A stretch of 64,000 bases of DNA from an uncultured Candidatus Cenarchaeum sp. GTDB taxonomy: Archaea; Thermoproteota; Nitrososphaeria; Nitrososphaerales; Nitrosopumilaceae. Location of the stretch: positions 2,270,983 through 2,334,982 of the forward strand of contig OY282369.1 of assembly GCA_958295735.1 (NCBI GenBank), read 5' to 3'. A program made the translations under genes and the position numbers. Below are positions 1 to 9,067 of this stretch, one piece after another. The stretch's first letter is position 1; the number at the start of each line of letters is the position of its first letter. Under the pieces are notes generated by a model. That model worked only from the letters and a program-made list of their open reading frames with translations. It was not told where the DNA came from and did no database searches.

Positions 1-979
1 TCTGGCGGAATTCGAAGTTGTATGGACCAAACGCCACACGATCGTTCCAGAACACGACATGGCCGTTCCGGTGCTTGAGATCACGGCACTCTTTCTTTTT
101 CTCAGGATCCTGCGTGTCCTTCAGCATCTGCCGCAGCTCGAGAAGCGGCTCCATCCAGTCCTCGCCGTTGTCTATCATGCTCTCCATCGACCTGTCGTGG
201 TCTACCACGGTGCATACCCAGCACCCGAATCTGCTGTTGCCGCACGATGCGGTGTTTGTGTCGATCACCAAGGGGCATTCGGAGGCGTTGGCGTCGCGAT
301 ACATGGCCAAGAGGTCGCGGTTGTCCCCGCCCCACGGGCTTTTGGAGTTCTGCAGCAGGTAGTTCCATACGTCTTCCGTCGTAAAGTCGCGCAGGGGAGG
401 ATATATGAACGCCTGCGGGAGCAGGTTGTGGTGTGATAGGTGACTTCCCCTTATGCTGTGGTTGTTTATGACCTGAGCCCTCGTGCTGCTCTCTGCCTTC
501 CTGCTCCCGAGCACCATTATCACCTCCCCGTGTTCTGACACCCTGTCCATGATGAACCGGTTTGCGCTCTTTATCTTGAGGCGGTCCGTGCACCACCTGA
601 ACGTATTCGACGGCGCGGGGTATCCCTTACCTATCATGCAAACCCAGAACGTGTCGTCCAGTACGGGACGCACGAGGTTGGTCTCCAACGGGAGGTCGGT
701 TTTTTTGGCCGCTCTTTCCATGCTCTCCAGCGAAGCGGTGGCCGTCTCGACGATTTTGGGAGACTCTACTAGCGTGTCAGATGATATGACGTAGAGTTTT
801 TTGGAAAGATCACGCCGTGGTAGCTTTTGCAGTGCCGCCCACACGATCTGCACCATGCAGGTGGAGTCCTTTCCGCCGCTGAATCCCAAAATCCAAGGCC
901 TGCCGTCTGACAGGTATACCTCTTGGATCTCGGCGTAGACGTCTTCCAGGGTCCGTGACTCGAATACCGACTTTGTCAT
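1..979 (-). CDS. dndC: DndC, phosphorothioation sulfurtransferase (3' end outside window)
   Basis: PAPS-reductase/ATP-pyrophosphatase family protein that, in Dnd systems, activates DNA and works with a cysteine desulfurase to place sulfur in the backbone. About 326 residues are visible and the frame is open to the window edge. The PP-loop SGGKDST lies at residues 34-40. Further DndC hallmarks follow: GKGYPAP and FRWCTDRLKI around residues 115-140, and the cysteine pair in SRFGCWVCT near residue 270, expected to hold an Fe-S cluster. ATG at 979 overlaps the dndB stop as ATGA, so the two are translationally coupled. Base composition is clearly less GC-rich than the genome beyond 10 kb. Family assignment is very secure. 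Confidence 0.95.
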   Translation of the reverse strand, partial: MTKSVFESRTLEDVYAEIQEVYLSDGRPWILGFSGGKDSTCMVQIVWAALQKLPRRDLSKKLYVISSDTLVESPKIVETATASLESMERAAKKTDLPLETNLVRPVLDDTFWVCMIGKGYPAPSNTFRWCTDRLKIKSANRFIMDRVSEHGEVIMVLGSRKAESSTRAQVINNHSIRGSHLSHHNLLPQAFIYPPLRDFTTEDVWNYLLQNSKSPWGGDNRDLLAMYRDANASECPLVIDTNTASCGNSRFGCWVCTVVDHDRSMESMIDNGEDWMEPLLELRQMLKDTQDPEKKKECRDLKHRNGHVVFWNDRVAFGPYNFEFRQ

Positions 980-2007
980 TGCCGGCCTCCGCAATACTTG
1001 AAGAGTATGTCTGCCGCGCTGTTCATGCCAGCCTTGGTCTTTGTCATCTTGCCCCGTATGATTATCTTGCCGTCCCACTCGGGGTTGGTCCTGCTCCAGT
1101 CGACGCGTTGGAGGCCGACCAGCTTCTGCTTCCAGCTGTTTGGGAACTTCTTTATCAACATGCTTCCGGCTATGGCAATGGCTTCCAGCATGTTCGTGTT
1201 GGCGTTGACATACCCGCGCCTGAGCTCCGCCGGCGTGACTTTTCTGTCGATCAGCAGGCCCCACTCTGGTATGTTTTTCCCCACCTCGTTCCAGAACTCG
1301 ATCGCTGTATCCTTCTCGACCTCCCGCAGGTTCTTTCCCTTGCCGAGCAGGTTCTTCGTGGCCAACTCTATGCCGCTGAGCGTGAAGAATTTAATTGAGC
1401 GGTTGGATATGCTAGTCTTTTCCATCTCTGTCCTGTTGTGAAAGGCGGCTACCTGCCGGGTCATATCTACCACAAAGGTGGCAAAATCATTGCGCCTGTC
1501 GTACAGTATGCCGAGCGATTTGGTGGGCTTTACGGCATGCTTGTTGAGATCGGCAAACATCTGCTGGCTTTTTTTGAGGTTCAGGTCCTCAAAAAACACG
1601 ACGGATATGCTGTCACTCCCGAGATCGTGGTTCGCTTCCACGGCTTCTTTTATCGCGGCGGCTCGGTGCTGGCCGTCGTTGATCAGGATTACCGCGTCTT
1701 GGGATATTGATATGGTCCCTAGGTTGGAGCTCTTTGACGCGGAGTTGAATGACACCTTCCCGTCGACGGACACGGTGATGGACGAGAACGTATAGTCTTC
1801 TGGATTTTGTAGGATGTAGTCGCATATGCGTGGGATCCTAGATTTCCGTAGGGTTCTTTGTGCCCGATGTTCCGCCGGAATGTCGGCATCTTTGAATGTG
1901 AATAACTTGGATACGGCCTTGAGCGTGCACATTGCTATATAGAAGTCATTGCCGGCTTGCCTGCCGCGGATGGCCTCAAAGGTATGTGTGTTGACGTTGC
2001 TTTGCAC
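976..2007 (-). CDS. dndB: DndB, DGQHR-domain regulator of DNA phosphorothioation
   Basis: 343-aa protein with the family signature DGQHR at residues 111-115, preceded by a hydrophobic strand (DAVILIN) as in DndB/DGQHR proteins. DndB is known as a repressor and modulator of dnd transcription and modification frequency, and its loss changes modification density. The start is a GTG at 2007. An A/T box (AAATATAC on the minus strand) lies about 24 nt upstream, so dndB-dndC can be transcribed without the upstream genes, which are separated from it by an IS66 insertion. The stop overlaps the dndC ATG. No truncation is seen. Confidence 0.9.
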   Translation of the reverse strand: MQSNVNTHTFEAIRGRQAGNDFYIAMCTLKAVSKLFTFKDADIPAEHRAQRTLRKSRIPRICDYILQNPEDYTFSSITVSVDGKVSFNSASKSSNLGTISISQDAVILINDGQHRAAAIKEAVEANHDLGSDSISVVFFEDLNLKKSQQMFADLNKHAVKPTKSLGILYDRRNDFATFVVDMTRQVAAFHNRTEMEKTSISNRSIKFFTLSGIELATKNLLGKGKNLREVEKDTAIEFWNEVGKNIPEWGLLIDRKVTPAELRRGYVNANTNMLEAIAIAGSMLIKKFPNSWKQKLVGLQRVDWSRTNPEWDGKIIIRGKMTKTKAGMNSAADILFKYCGGRQ

Positions 2008-2027
2008 GCTGGGGGGGTGTGTTGGAA

Positions 2028-2036
2028 GTATATTTC
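2028..2036 (-). promoter_or_regulatory. TATA box for dndB-dndC
   Basis: On the minus strand the sequence GAAATATACTT centres about 24 nt before the dndB GTG, the spacing expected for an archaeal leaderless promoter. It lies between the IS66 remnant and dndB. Whether it is original or was brought or exposed by the insertion cannot be told. Confidence 0.5.
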
Positions 2037-2169
2037 TGTATCGGATTCGGGCTTTTAATGCCTAAACCCAAAATCAGTGCGCCTAAGGTTTGCGTCTGAT
2101 CGCGCTCGCCCCTGCCGCCTTTCATGGTAACAGATCACGATTTTGGGGCGGTTTTTTGTGTCCGCGCTC

Positions 2170-2361
2170 GCCCCCGCCGCCCTGTGCAAAAGCCGATCCG
2201 GCTCCCGCGCGGCGCCCCCGCTTGCCGCGGCGGCGCGAAGCCGGCATCCGCCGGGCGCGCCGGCCGGGGATTGCCGCGTGGTGGGCTTATCTACTGTGTT
2301 TGCCGCGGCGGCGCGAGCCTGCGCCCAAAACCTACACCTGGGACGTACTGGATCACGCTGA
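2170..2361. repeat. Dispersed ~190-bp repeat, copy 1
   Basis: Starts near CGCCCCCGCC and ends near ACTGGATC. It is almost identical to 61207-61402; differences are a few substitutions and short indels (GGCGGCGCGAAG versus GGCGTCGAAG, CTACTG versus CTGCCG). It abuts the 3' end of the IS66 remnant. At 2347-2383 and 2417-2452 a segment beginning ACTGGATCACGCTGAGCC occurs twice about 70 bp apart. It looks like the end of an IS66-type or unidentified mobile element. Confidence 0.75.
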
Positions 2362-2398
2362 GCCGCACGGCTCGTTCCGCCGTCCATGCCGGACAGGT

Positions 2399-4001
2399 CT
2401 AGCGTGCCGGCGATGTGTACTGGATCACGCTGAGCCGCACGGCTCGTTCCGCCCTGTTGCTGTCGCACGGGATGCCGGCCATTGTGAATGTGAACGCGAG
2501 GTCCCTCTCGTGCATCAGCCTCCTGACGAACCGCTTGCAGTTGGGTTCGTCGTAATCCTTGGAGATCAGCTCGTCCGGCAGGGCTAGGAGCCTGGCCACC
2601 CCGCGCTTCCGATCCTTCCTCCGGGTCCTCGCATGTGGCCATCTCGTGGGAGCTGTGCGGTATCTTCCTGAGAGTGCGCGCGAAGCGCTGGAACGGAGGC
2701 CCGGGATCTTTGAACTCGAAGGTCTCTTTTACCTCGCGCGGGCAGCGCACATGGCACTTTTGGTGTGTGGTCCAGACGTGGCCGTGCGGGGGGTGCGAGT
2801 CGATGGTCATGGTGCCTTCGAATCCCCCCGGCAGAGACAGCAGGACGGACACGCCGCGCGAGTATTCTGCCGCGAACACGCCGTGTCTCTCGGCGACAAG
2901 CGCCCACAGCCGCGAGTTCACGCCGTTGATCCGCCACGAGGTCTCGTCGCCGTTGATCGCTTTGGCCTCGCGCGGCATTCCCACCATCACCGCGTACGGC
3001 GGCTCGAGCGCCCCGGCCGCCCTGCCCACCATCTCCACGATCGTCCCCTCCGCGACGTCGATGCCCATCACCGTCCGGAACATGTCTTCTATGTTGCGGT
3101 ACGATATGCCGCACGTCTTGGGGCTGGCCGCCGCTATCTCTGCGTTCTGGCCGTGCTTGCTGCCGGACAGTGCTACGGGGGTGGGCGGCGTCTGCACTTT
3201 GTCGCACGCGGGGCAGCGCCCCACGGCCTTCTCGTACTTCACGATCTCCGTCTCGATCTTTGTATTTTTCACCGCGTGCGAGCACGTGCCGTCGATCCCC
3301 TCCAGCCCGCCGCCGCGGTCCGGGCGCGTGCGCGGGTCGACCATGACGATCCTGTCGGGCTCCTCGCGGATCTTCCTGTCGGGCTCCTCGCGGATCTTCC
3401 TGTCGGGCTCCTCGCGGATCTTCCTGGCGCCCCCGCCCTTCCTGGTCCGCATGTTGTGCTTTGCCTTGATGATCTTGGCCGTGACGGCGGAATTGATCTT
3501 CCTGGCCTGCGCGAGATCCTCCTTCAGCCGCTTGTTTTCTTCCGCCCTGGCCACCACCGAGACCACCAGCAGGGCCTGCGCGAGATCCTCCTTCAGCCGC
3601 TTGTTTTCTTCCCCGTGCGGGCACGGGCCGCCGTCACGCGCCTGCTCCATCAGCTCACCGCTCTCCCTGCCGACCTTAGCGACCTCCGCGTCTCGGGCCG
3701 AGGGGGCCCTGCCGACCTTAGCGACCTCCGCGTCTCGGGCCGAGGGGGCCCTGCCGACCTTAGCGACCTCCGCGTCTCGGGCCGAGGGGGCCCTGCCGAC
3801 CTTAGCGACCTCCGCGTCTCGGGCCGAGGGGGCCCTGCCGACCTTAGCGACCTCCGCGTCTCGGGCCGAGGGGGCCCTGCCGACCTTAGCGACCTCCGCG
3901 TCTCGGGCCGAGGGGGCCCTGCCGACCTTAGCGACCTCCGCGTCTCGGGCCAAGGGGGCCCTGCCGCCGGCCCTCCTGCAGAAGCGCTTGGACTTCGTCA
4001 T
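2399..4001 (-). pseudogene. IS66-family transposase (TnpC-like), frameshifted
   Basis: The core resembles IS66 TnpC: a zinc-ribbon-like region (CPACDKVQTP) then SPKTCGISYRNIEDMF, VAEGTIVEMVG, GDETSWRINGVNSRLWAL and IDSHPPHG. The reading frame shifts near 2590-2600. The IS66 C-terminal region (DEPNCKRFVRRLMHERDLAF, CDSNRAERAVR) then continues in another frame, 2599 to 2399, so the gene is broken. The N-terminal part carries seven 14-residue APSARDAEVAKVGR-type repeats. The likely start is ATG 4001; a TTG at 4031 is also in frame. Composition is high-GC, unlike the flanking dnd genes, so it probably entered the island after acquisition. It sits between two genes and interrupts no dnd reading frame, but it splits the operon. 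Confidence 0.8.
3669..3962. repeat. 42-bp tandem repeat, 7 copies
   Basis: Seven nearly perfect units beginning GCCGACCTTAGCGACCTCC, with one base change in the last (GGCCAAGG for GGCCGAGG). They encode the N-terminal 14-residue repeats of the IS66 transposase remnant. Confidence 0.9.
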
Positions 4002-4031
4002 CCGCGCGGGGGCGAATATGCGTAGTAACAA

Positions 4032-4231
4032 ACTTACCTATTCGAGCCGTTCCGGGACTGCCTGGAAAGCCCGCCCCGGCCGAACGCCGTCGCGCAGCGC
4101 GGGATTTTGAGGATGTGCTTGGAATGCTTGCCGATCTGCTTCAAAAGCGCAGGATTTTGTGGCCTTGCTGGATCTCAAAGCCGCGGTTGCGGGGCAAATC
4201 GCCTCAAAACCGTGAGCTGTTACGTTGGAGC
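4032..4231. other. Spacer between IS66 remnant and dnd genes
   Basis: No gene seen. It holds two imperfect copies of a GCGGGATTTTGAGG / GCAGGATTTTGTGG motif and a CCTCAAAACCG string that may be one IS66 end. Matching terminal repeats or a target duplication could not be defined by eye. Confidence 0.4.
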
Positions 4232-4672
4232 TTACTTGGCTTCCCAGTCGGCTATCAGCGTCTTCATAGTGGAGAACATCTTGGCGATGGCATCCTCGTC
4301 GACATTTCCGATCAGTTCGCTCTCAAGTATGTCTATTCCCCCGTTAGCATATTCCTCTATCACGCGGGTAGCGGCATCGTTTTGAAAAAGTATGTCTATC
4401 CCCCCGGTTTCGGCTATGGATATGGCTAAGAGTAGTGCGGTCTGTTTATCGCTGAGCGCAACTGCGGAGATGTTCGGCTTTGCCTTTTCGATCTTTTCCC
4501 TCCTCCGGTTTTTGAATCCGAACACAGCCGCGTAGACGAATATGTCTCCCATGGTCATTCCCTTGAATGGTGAAAGGGTGTCGTTGCGAAGCCGCTCGTA
4601 TGTGTCAGTTTTTTCGTCAGCATATGACACGTTTCTTCCAAAAAAATTATTCAGCGTTTTATTGTCTGTCAA
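4232..4672 (-). CDS. Dnd system-associated small protein (dnd_assoc_4-like)
   Basis: 146 aa. The pattern MGDIFVYAAVFGFKNRRRE, then ALLLAISIAETGG, then EEYANGGIDILE matches my recollection of 'dnd system-associated protein 4', which sits next to dndB/C/D in many loci. It lacks the short DndE fold signature, so I do not call it DndE. Its biochemical role is not established. The TTG start at 4672 overlaps the dndD stop (TTGA), indicating tight coupling. The downstream neighbour is now the IS66 remnant. Confidence 0.7.
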   Translation of the reverse strand: MTDNKTLNNFFGRNVSYADEKTDTYERLRNDTLSPFKGMTMGDIFVYAAVFGFKNRRREKIEKAKPNISAVALSDKQTALLLAISIAETGGIDILFQNDAATRVIEEYANGGIDILESELIGNVDEDAIAKMFSTMKTLIADWEAK

Positions 4673-6705
4673 TTTTTTACCACCACGTCGGATTCGCTTC
4701 CAGAAAAATGTATGTCGTAGTCCATTCCCACATGTTTGCTTATGGTGTCGCGTATTGGTGGGAATTTTTGCCGGTTGTCGTCGTCTTTGATTTCTGCTTG
4801 GTATTCGGAGTCGGTCACCAAAAGTGTCACTTGTGTGTTCTCTAAGAATTTCGGGAGGAACTTTGCAATGTTGTGCCTAGGCTCTCCAGATACGCGACCG
4901 AGCGGCGTGTCTATGATCAACGGAAAACCGAATCCGGTTATCTTTCTCAGCGCCGCCATAAAAGATAATGCGAGTACGAGCTTTTCACCCTTGGACAAGT
5001 TCACTCTTGCGTCATAGCCGTCAACATGGTGGGCGGTTATTCTGTAGTCGTTTTTTATTGTAACATGATCATACGTGTCTTTTTTCCATAAGAATTTAAG
5101 GAAATATTCCTCTGTGTGGCGTTCTACTCTGCCCCTCACATCCTCAAGCAGTTCTTCTTTTACGTTTGTCAGGCCTTCTAGCGCGGAGTTGCAAACTCCT
5201 AGCTGGCGGGTCAGGTGGGCGTATTTTTGGTCCTTCCTGAGTTCTCTGTCGTAGTCGCGCTTTGCTTTTTCTAGTTGAGCATCCAACTCGTCCCTGTTTG
5301 CCAGTAAGAAGCCCATTTCTCTATTTGACTCATCAACTTCCTCCCTAAGGCGCTTTTTTTCCTCGCCATAGTCCTTGGTGAATTCATTGCCGACTTTGTT
5401 GATCCTCGCTTCCAAGTCGGCAAGCTGGTCATGGTGCTTCTCTATGTTTTTCTTGCGTTCCAGTATGTGCCTCTGCCGATCTACCATGTTTTGCATTATC
5501 CCGCCTGTCTCAAGAAGCGGGTTTAAGGTGAACTTGAGCTGGATGCAAATTTCGCTTATTTTCGAGTATTGTGCATCCTCTAGCATCTTGGCTACGTTTG
5601 CGCGCGGCTCGCCATCCGATATGCTGTTGCCGCATATGCACCTCCCTCCGTCGAGGAGTTCCTTGATGAATGTGTCTCGGATCCTGGGGGGCAACACCCC
5701 TTTCTTTGTTTTGTCGCCTATGTGCTCCAGCGTCTGGGCTATTGAATCCAGCATCAATGTGCCCGGCATGTGCTCTAAAACATATTCGCGTAGATCGCTG
5801 TTAGAATCGTCTTGCTGTTTCTGTAACTGCTCCATCTTGTTTTTGATTTCACTGGACTGCATCTGGAGCTCGCCCGCGTCTCCGCCGGCCATTACTACGG
5901 TTGCCTCGATCTCTTCTATGCGTTTTTTCTTGGTCGTCATCATTTTGTCAAGTTCGGATATTTTGTCTTTAGTTTCTGCCAGTTTTTCCTCGAAACCGTC
6001 CATCATTTCTTCGCATCTGAGTGCTTGTGGGTCAAGGTTTTTCGCACTCCTGCGTTTTTGTTTTGTTACCTTGTTTAAGGTCTCTATGGCATTTTCTACC
6101 ACTTTGATCTGCGACACATCTTCTATCCCCCTCTTCGTGTTGTCAACCTGATCGAAAAAGTCTTCAAGCTTTTCTCCATCAAAAAGGAAATAAGAAGCCA
6201 GGTCTCCCGGTAACAAATCTTTGACGCTCTTGTCAAAGTAATCAGTCGACTTCCATCCGCCGCCGTTGGTATCATACCACTGGAACGATTTCTTTGTTGT
6301 CGGAGTTGATCCGCTCGGCATGGTGATGCCTTCTTCCTTGTCTCGTATTGTGCTGTTGGTGGCACCACTGTTGTACAAGACGAGCCTTCTTTCGATTTTG
6401 AACTTATCCCCGCCGCTGTCAGCAAGCACTAGCACGACGCGCATATTTACCATCTTGTCTGGGTTATTCTGTAGGACACGCGTGTTGACTATGGGAAGAT
6501 CCTCTTTGTCATCGCCAAGGTGCTTTTCAGTTCCGTACAGGCACCACGTTATGGCGTTCATTATGTTGGTCTTGCCGGCCCCGTTGGCTCCCCTGATGAT
6601 GGTGAACGCCCTGTCTGGATCTTGGCTGAATTTTATTGATGTGTCGCGGTACTGCCTGAAGTTTTCAATTTTTAGGAAGCTCAGCCTGTAGTTTTGGTGA
6701 ACCAT
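4669..6705 (-). CDS. dndD: DndD-like SMC/Rad50-type ATPase
   Basis: 678 aa, the usual size for DndD. Walker A GANGAGKT is at residues 39-46. A long charged coiled-coil arm follows, interrupted by a CICG motif near residue 358 that resembles a zinc-hook half-site. The C-terminal ABC signature LSKGEK lies near residue 571 and Walker B PLIIDTP near 592. DndD hydrolyses ATP and is thought to open or structure DNA for sulfur insertion. The start ATG 6705 is preceded by GGAG (TAGGAGATG), a Shine-Dalgarno formed partly by the stop of the 58-aa ORF upstream. An alternative reading as a generic AAA/Rad50-like defence ATPase is less likely given dndB and dndC nearby. Confidence 0.85.
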   Translation of the reverse strand: MVHQNYRLSFLKIENFRQYRDTSIKFSQDPDRAFTIIRGANGAGKTNIMNAITWCLYGTEKHLGDDKEDLPIVNTRVLQNNPDKMVNMRVVLVLADSGGDKFKIERRLVLYNSGATNSTIRDKEEGITMPSGSTPTTKKSFQWYDTNGGGWKSTDYFDKSVKDLLPGDLASYFLFDGEKLEDFFDQVDNTKRGIEDVSQIKVVENAIETLNKVTKQKRRSAKNLDPQALRCEEMMDGFEEKLAETKDKISELDKMMTTKKKRIEEIEATVVMAGGDAGELQMQSSEIKNKMEQLQKQQDDSNSDLREYVLEHMPGTLMLDSIAQTLEHIGDKTKKGVLPPRIRDTFIKELLDGGRCICGNSISDGEPRANVAKMLEDAQYSKISEICIQLKFTLNPLLETGGIMQNMVDRQRHILERKKNIEKHHDQLADLEARINKVGNEFTKDYGEEKKRLREEVDESNREMGFLLANRDELDAQLEKAKRDYDRELRKDQKYAHLTRQLGVCNSALEGLTNVKEELLEDVRGRVERHTEEYFLKFLWKKDTYDHVTIKNDYRITAHHVDGYDARVNLSKGEKLVLALSFMAALRKITGFGFPLIIDTPLGRVSGEPRHNIAKFLPKFLENTQVTLLVTDSEYQAEIKDDDNRQKFPPIRDTISKHVGMDYDIHFSGSESDVVVKN

Positions 6706-6708
6706 CTC

Positions 6709-6885
6709 CTACCCCGTTCGAACGTATTTTGCGAGCGCTTTTTCGTACTCTTCGATCTTACCTCGCTTGGCCCTATGGCCCTGCTCGATGCCCAACACAT
6801 CCTCGACGAAGGCACGCACGGCCGGATCTGCAACGCATTGGTGGAGCTTTTCGCGAATAAGCGGGTTGATGGATAGCCGTTCCAT
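6709..6885 (-). CDS. 58-aa ORF between helicase and dndD
   Basis: Small charged protein beginning MERLSINPLIREKLHQCV and ending EKALAKYVRTG. ATG 6885 follows the helicase TGA (6891-6889) by 3 nt. The TAG (6711-6709) lies 3 nt before the dndD ATG and contributes to its GGAG ribosome site. No other reading of the 183-nt gap makes sense, so it is probably a real operon member. Predicted helical, no cysteines of note, family not recognised. It might be a small partner of DndD or the helicase (inference only). Confidence 0.7.
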   Translation of the reverse strand: MERLSINPLIREKLHQCVADPAVRAFVEDVLGIEQGHRAKRGKIEEYEKALAKYVRTG

Positions 6886-6888
6886 TTC

Positions 6889-8919
6889 TCAGGCTGAATT
6901 GTACTTACTCATAAACGTTTGTATGAGTTCCCTGCTGTATTCGGGGTTGTCTGACGAGTTGGCGAATTCCTGCAGTCTTTCGAATTCCTTCTGCATCATA
7001 GACTTTTCGTACTCTGCGTAGATCTCGTTGCCGGGCGGGTGCTTTGGTAGCACGATCAGGTCGTGTATCACCGCGCGTTCTTTGCCGGGATGTATGCGCA
7101 GTATCCTGCCTCTTCTCTGGATAAACTCGATTGGGTTGCGTGAGCTTGCGAGTAGTATGGCCGTCCGTGTCGATGGAACGTCTGCCCCTTCGTCTAGGCA
7201 CTTGATGGCTAGAAGGACATCCTTCGTCCCGTCACCGAATTCCGCCAAGAGCTGTTTGCGCTCTTTCGGGTTTTCCTGCATGGTGAACCTGTGAAATATG
7301 ACATGCATCTTGTGCAGTATGGAAGCCGCGTCACTGAGTTGGTGTCCGTTCGCACAGTACACAAGGCAACGGTCAGGGCTCCCGCCCTCGGCCAAAATCT
7401 CTTCGAATTTGCCAATCTTGTTTTTGGCGGTCTTTAGTATGTTTGATCTGTTGATCGTCAGACTCAGTACTCGGTCACGATCTGGGCGATCCCTCGACAT
7501 CTCGATTGCCAATTTTTTGCTGTGGTTGTGGTATTCGCCCAATTCGTCGTCAGTCATGTATACCACATGCGGGAACAGCAGATAGTGGGTGAGGTAGCCT
7601 TCCCGTATGGCCGTGTCCAGATCGAACCGGTACACTATGCCGCCAAAATAATCCAGTATTTTTTCTGTCCCTTCGTCGTCGAAATACCTTGCGGGCGTGG
7701 CGCTAAGCCCGAGTCTTAGTTCATAAGAATCCAGCAATCCGTCAGAATTCCTTTCAGTGCCTAGGTTGTGTACCTCGTCAGCTACCAGAAATGTCCTGAT
7801 CCTTGGAATTTGCATTGCGTTCATGAACGGCTTTTTGGAAAATGTGGCATGTGTCGTAACCACGATCACGTTCTTGACAACACCGTCGTTAAGGTGGCCG
7901 ATGCTGCTTCCCACCTCATGTTTCCACGCAGATGAGGAACCGTCAGCTCTGACTGATTCCATTCCCCACTTCTTGAGTTCTTCAATCCACTGAGTTATTA
8001 AATGCCTGTATGGACACGCGATCACGATCAAATTCCGCTCTGGTCTCCCGCAGATTCTTTGTATGCATGATATCGCCGTGTGGGTCTTGCCCGTGCCCGT
8101 GGCCATCTCGAATATGCCGTGCCGGTTGTTTTCAAGCCACTTGTTGACCGCATCGTTCTGGTAATCTCGAAGAGTGGGCTTGGTGACAGACTCTGTGACT
8201 CTGGCAACGGCTTCGTCCATCGACTTTGGAGCGCTGATCATGAGGCGCTCTTTTACCGCTGTCGGGAGATCGAATACTTTGGTGTTTTTGGCTAGGCCGT
8301 GCCAGAATTTTTCGAATTTTCTGGCATCAGCTGAGCCGTACACATCTTGTCCGGGCTTCCAGCTGCAGAATACTTTAAACTCTTCGATGTTGTCAGTCCA
8401 CGCTTTCCCTGTCTCGTTTACGGAGCCGCTAAAAGACACAACATTCTGATCACTGTCATGGAACACGCCGACTTTCTGGTGGTAGACGGAATTCTTGTCA
8501 AGATCGCCCGTTAGGAATCCTCCATCATCTGCAAGCGGCACGGCGATCTTTATGTCCAATTTTTTTTGCGCGATCATCCACGCAAGGGCCGCGACATGGT
8601 CTTTTTGGATCTGATCGGCCAGATCTAGGCCTGTCATCATGATTCTGGATATTGCGTCTTCGGGGTTGGCCAGACCTTCTTCTATCGCCCGCCTGTCCTG
8701 TTCCGTTATCTTCAGGCAGGTGACCATCCTCATCTTTCCGCCGTTTCGTATAAAGTCGGCCATCCCCTTGGCAGACATAGCCAGGATGGTGGACGAGAAA
8801 TATCCCGCCAAGCGGTCATAGCGGACGGCTGCAGAAATCATCGGTATGTAAAAATCATTCAGGATGTCGTCTTCGTCAGAGTCGTATACATCTTTTAGGT
8901 CATGGTTTTTGAAGTTCAT
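6889..8919 (-). CDS. PLD-domain plus SF2 helicase, Dnd restriction-type protein
   Basis: 676 aa. The N-terminal third is a phospholipase-D-like module with one HxK motif (YHQKVGVFHDSD, then SFSGSVNET, about residues 145-170). The rest is a superfamily 2 helicase: Walker A MATGTGKT near residue 275, DEVH box (VADEVHNLGTERNSD), LGLSATPAR as motif III, and QRRGRILRIHPGK as motif VI. PLD nuclease-helicase fusions act as restriction effectors, and a Dnd-linked 'restriction enzyme' helicase family is known; assigning this one to restriction of unmodified DNA is inference from domains and position. The end is 3 nt from the 58-aa ORF. Composition matches the island. Confidence 0.85.
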   Translation of the reverse strand: MNFKNHDLKDVYDSDEDDILNDFYIPMISAAVRYDRLAGYFSSTILAMSAKGMADFIRNGGKMRMVTCLKITEQDRRAIEEGLANPEDAISRIMMTGLDLADQIQKDHVAALAWMIAQKKLDIKIAVPLADDGGFLTGDLDKNSVYHQKVGVFHDSDQNVVSFSGSVNETGKAWTDNIEEFKVFCSWKPGQDVYGSADARKFEKFWHGLAKNTKVFDLPTAVKERLMISAPKSMDEAVARVTESVTKPTLRDYQNDAVNKWLENNRHGIFEMATGTGKTHTAISCIQRICGRPERNLIVIACPYRHLITQWIEELKKWGMESVRADGSSSAWKHEVGSSIGHLNDGVVKNVIVVTTHATFSKKPFMNAMQIPRIRTFLVADEVHNLGTERNSDGLLDSYELRLGLSATPARYFDDEGTEKILDYFGGIVYRFDLDTAIREGYLTHYLLFPHVVYMTDDELGEYHNHSKKLAIEMSRDRPDRDRVLSLTINRSNILKTAKNKIGKFEEILAEGGSPDRCLVYCANGHQLSDAASILHKMHVIFHRFTMQENPKERKQLLAEFGDGTKDVLLAIKCLDEGADVPSTRTAILLASSRNPIEFIQRRGRILRIHPGKERAVIHDLIVLPKHPPGNEIYAEYEKSMMQKEFERLQEFANSSDNPEYSRELIQTFMSKYNSA

Positions 8920-8973
8920 TTCTGGCGCACATTCGTATTGGTCGGTGCATCACACCAGTGAATCGCAAAACGC

Positions 8974-8982
8974 GTTATAACT
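8974..8982 (-). promoter_or_regulatory. Possible TATA box upstream of helicase gene
   Basis: AGTTATAACGC on the minus strand, about 55-60 nt before the helicase ATG, in a 148-nt gene-free gap. It would give a leader of about 30 nt. The alternative is read-through from the upstream 266-aa gene. Confidence 0.35.
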
Positions 8983-9067
8983 GATATCATTTTGTGCCAT
9001 CTTGGGTTTTGCTTTTCTGTGAGCCCCTCTTTTGCGTTGGTGTCCAAAACATCGGTTTGTTGGGCAG

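Noticed and set aside
3669-3962. CRISPR-like 42-bp repeats
   Set aside because: Direct head-to-tail copies without spacers, in frame inside a transposase remnant; no cas genes in the window.
4232-4672. DndE
   Set aside because: Position next to dndD suggests DndE, but the sequence has the FGFKNRRRE and EEYANGG pattern of a dnd-associated protein and lacks the DndE signature.
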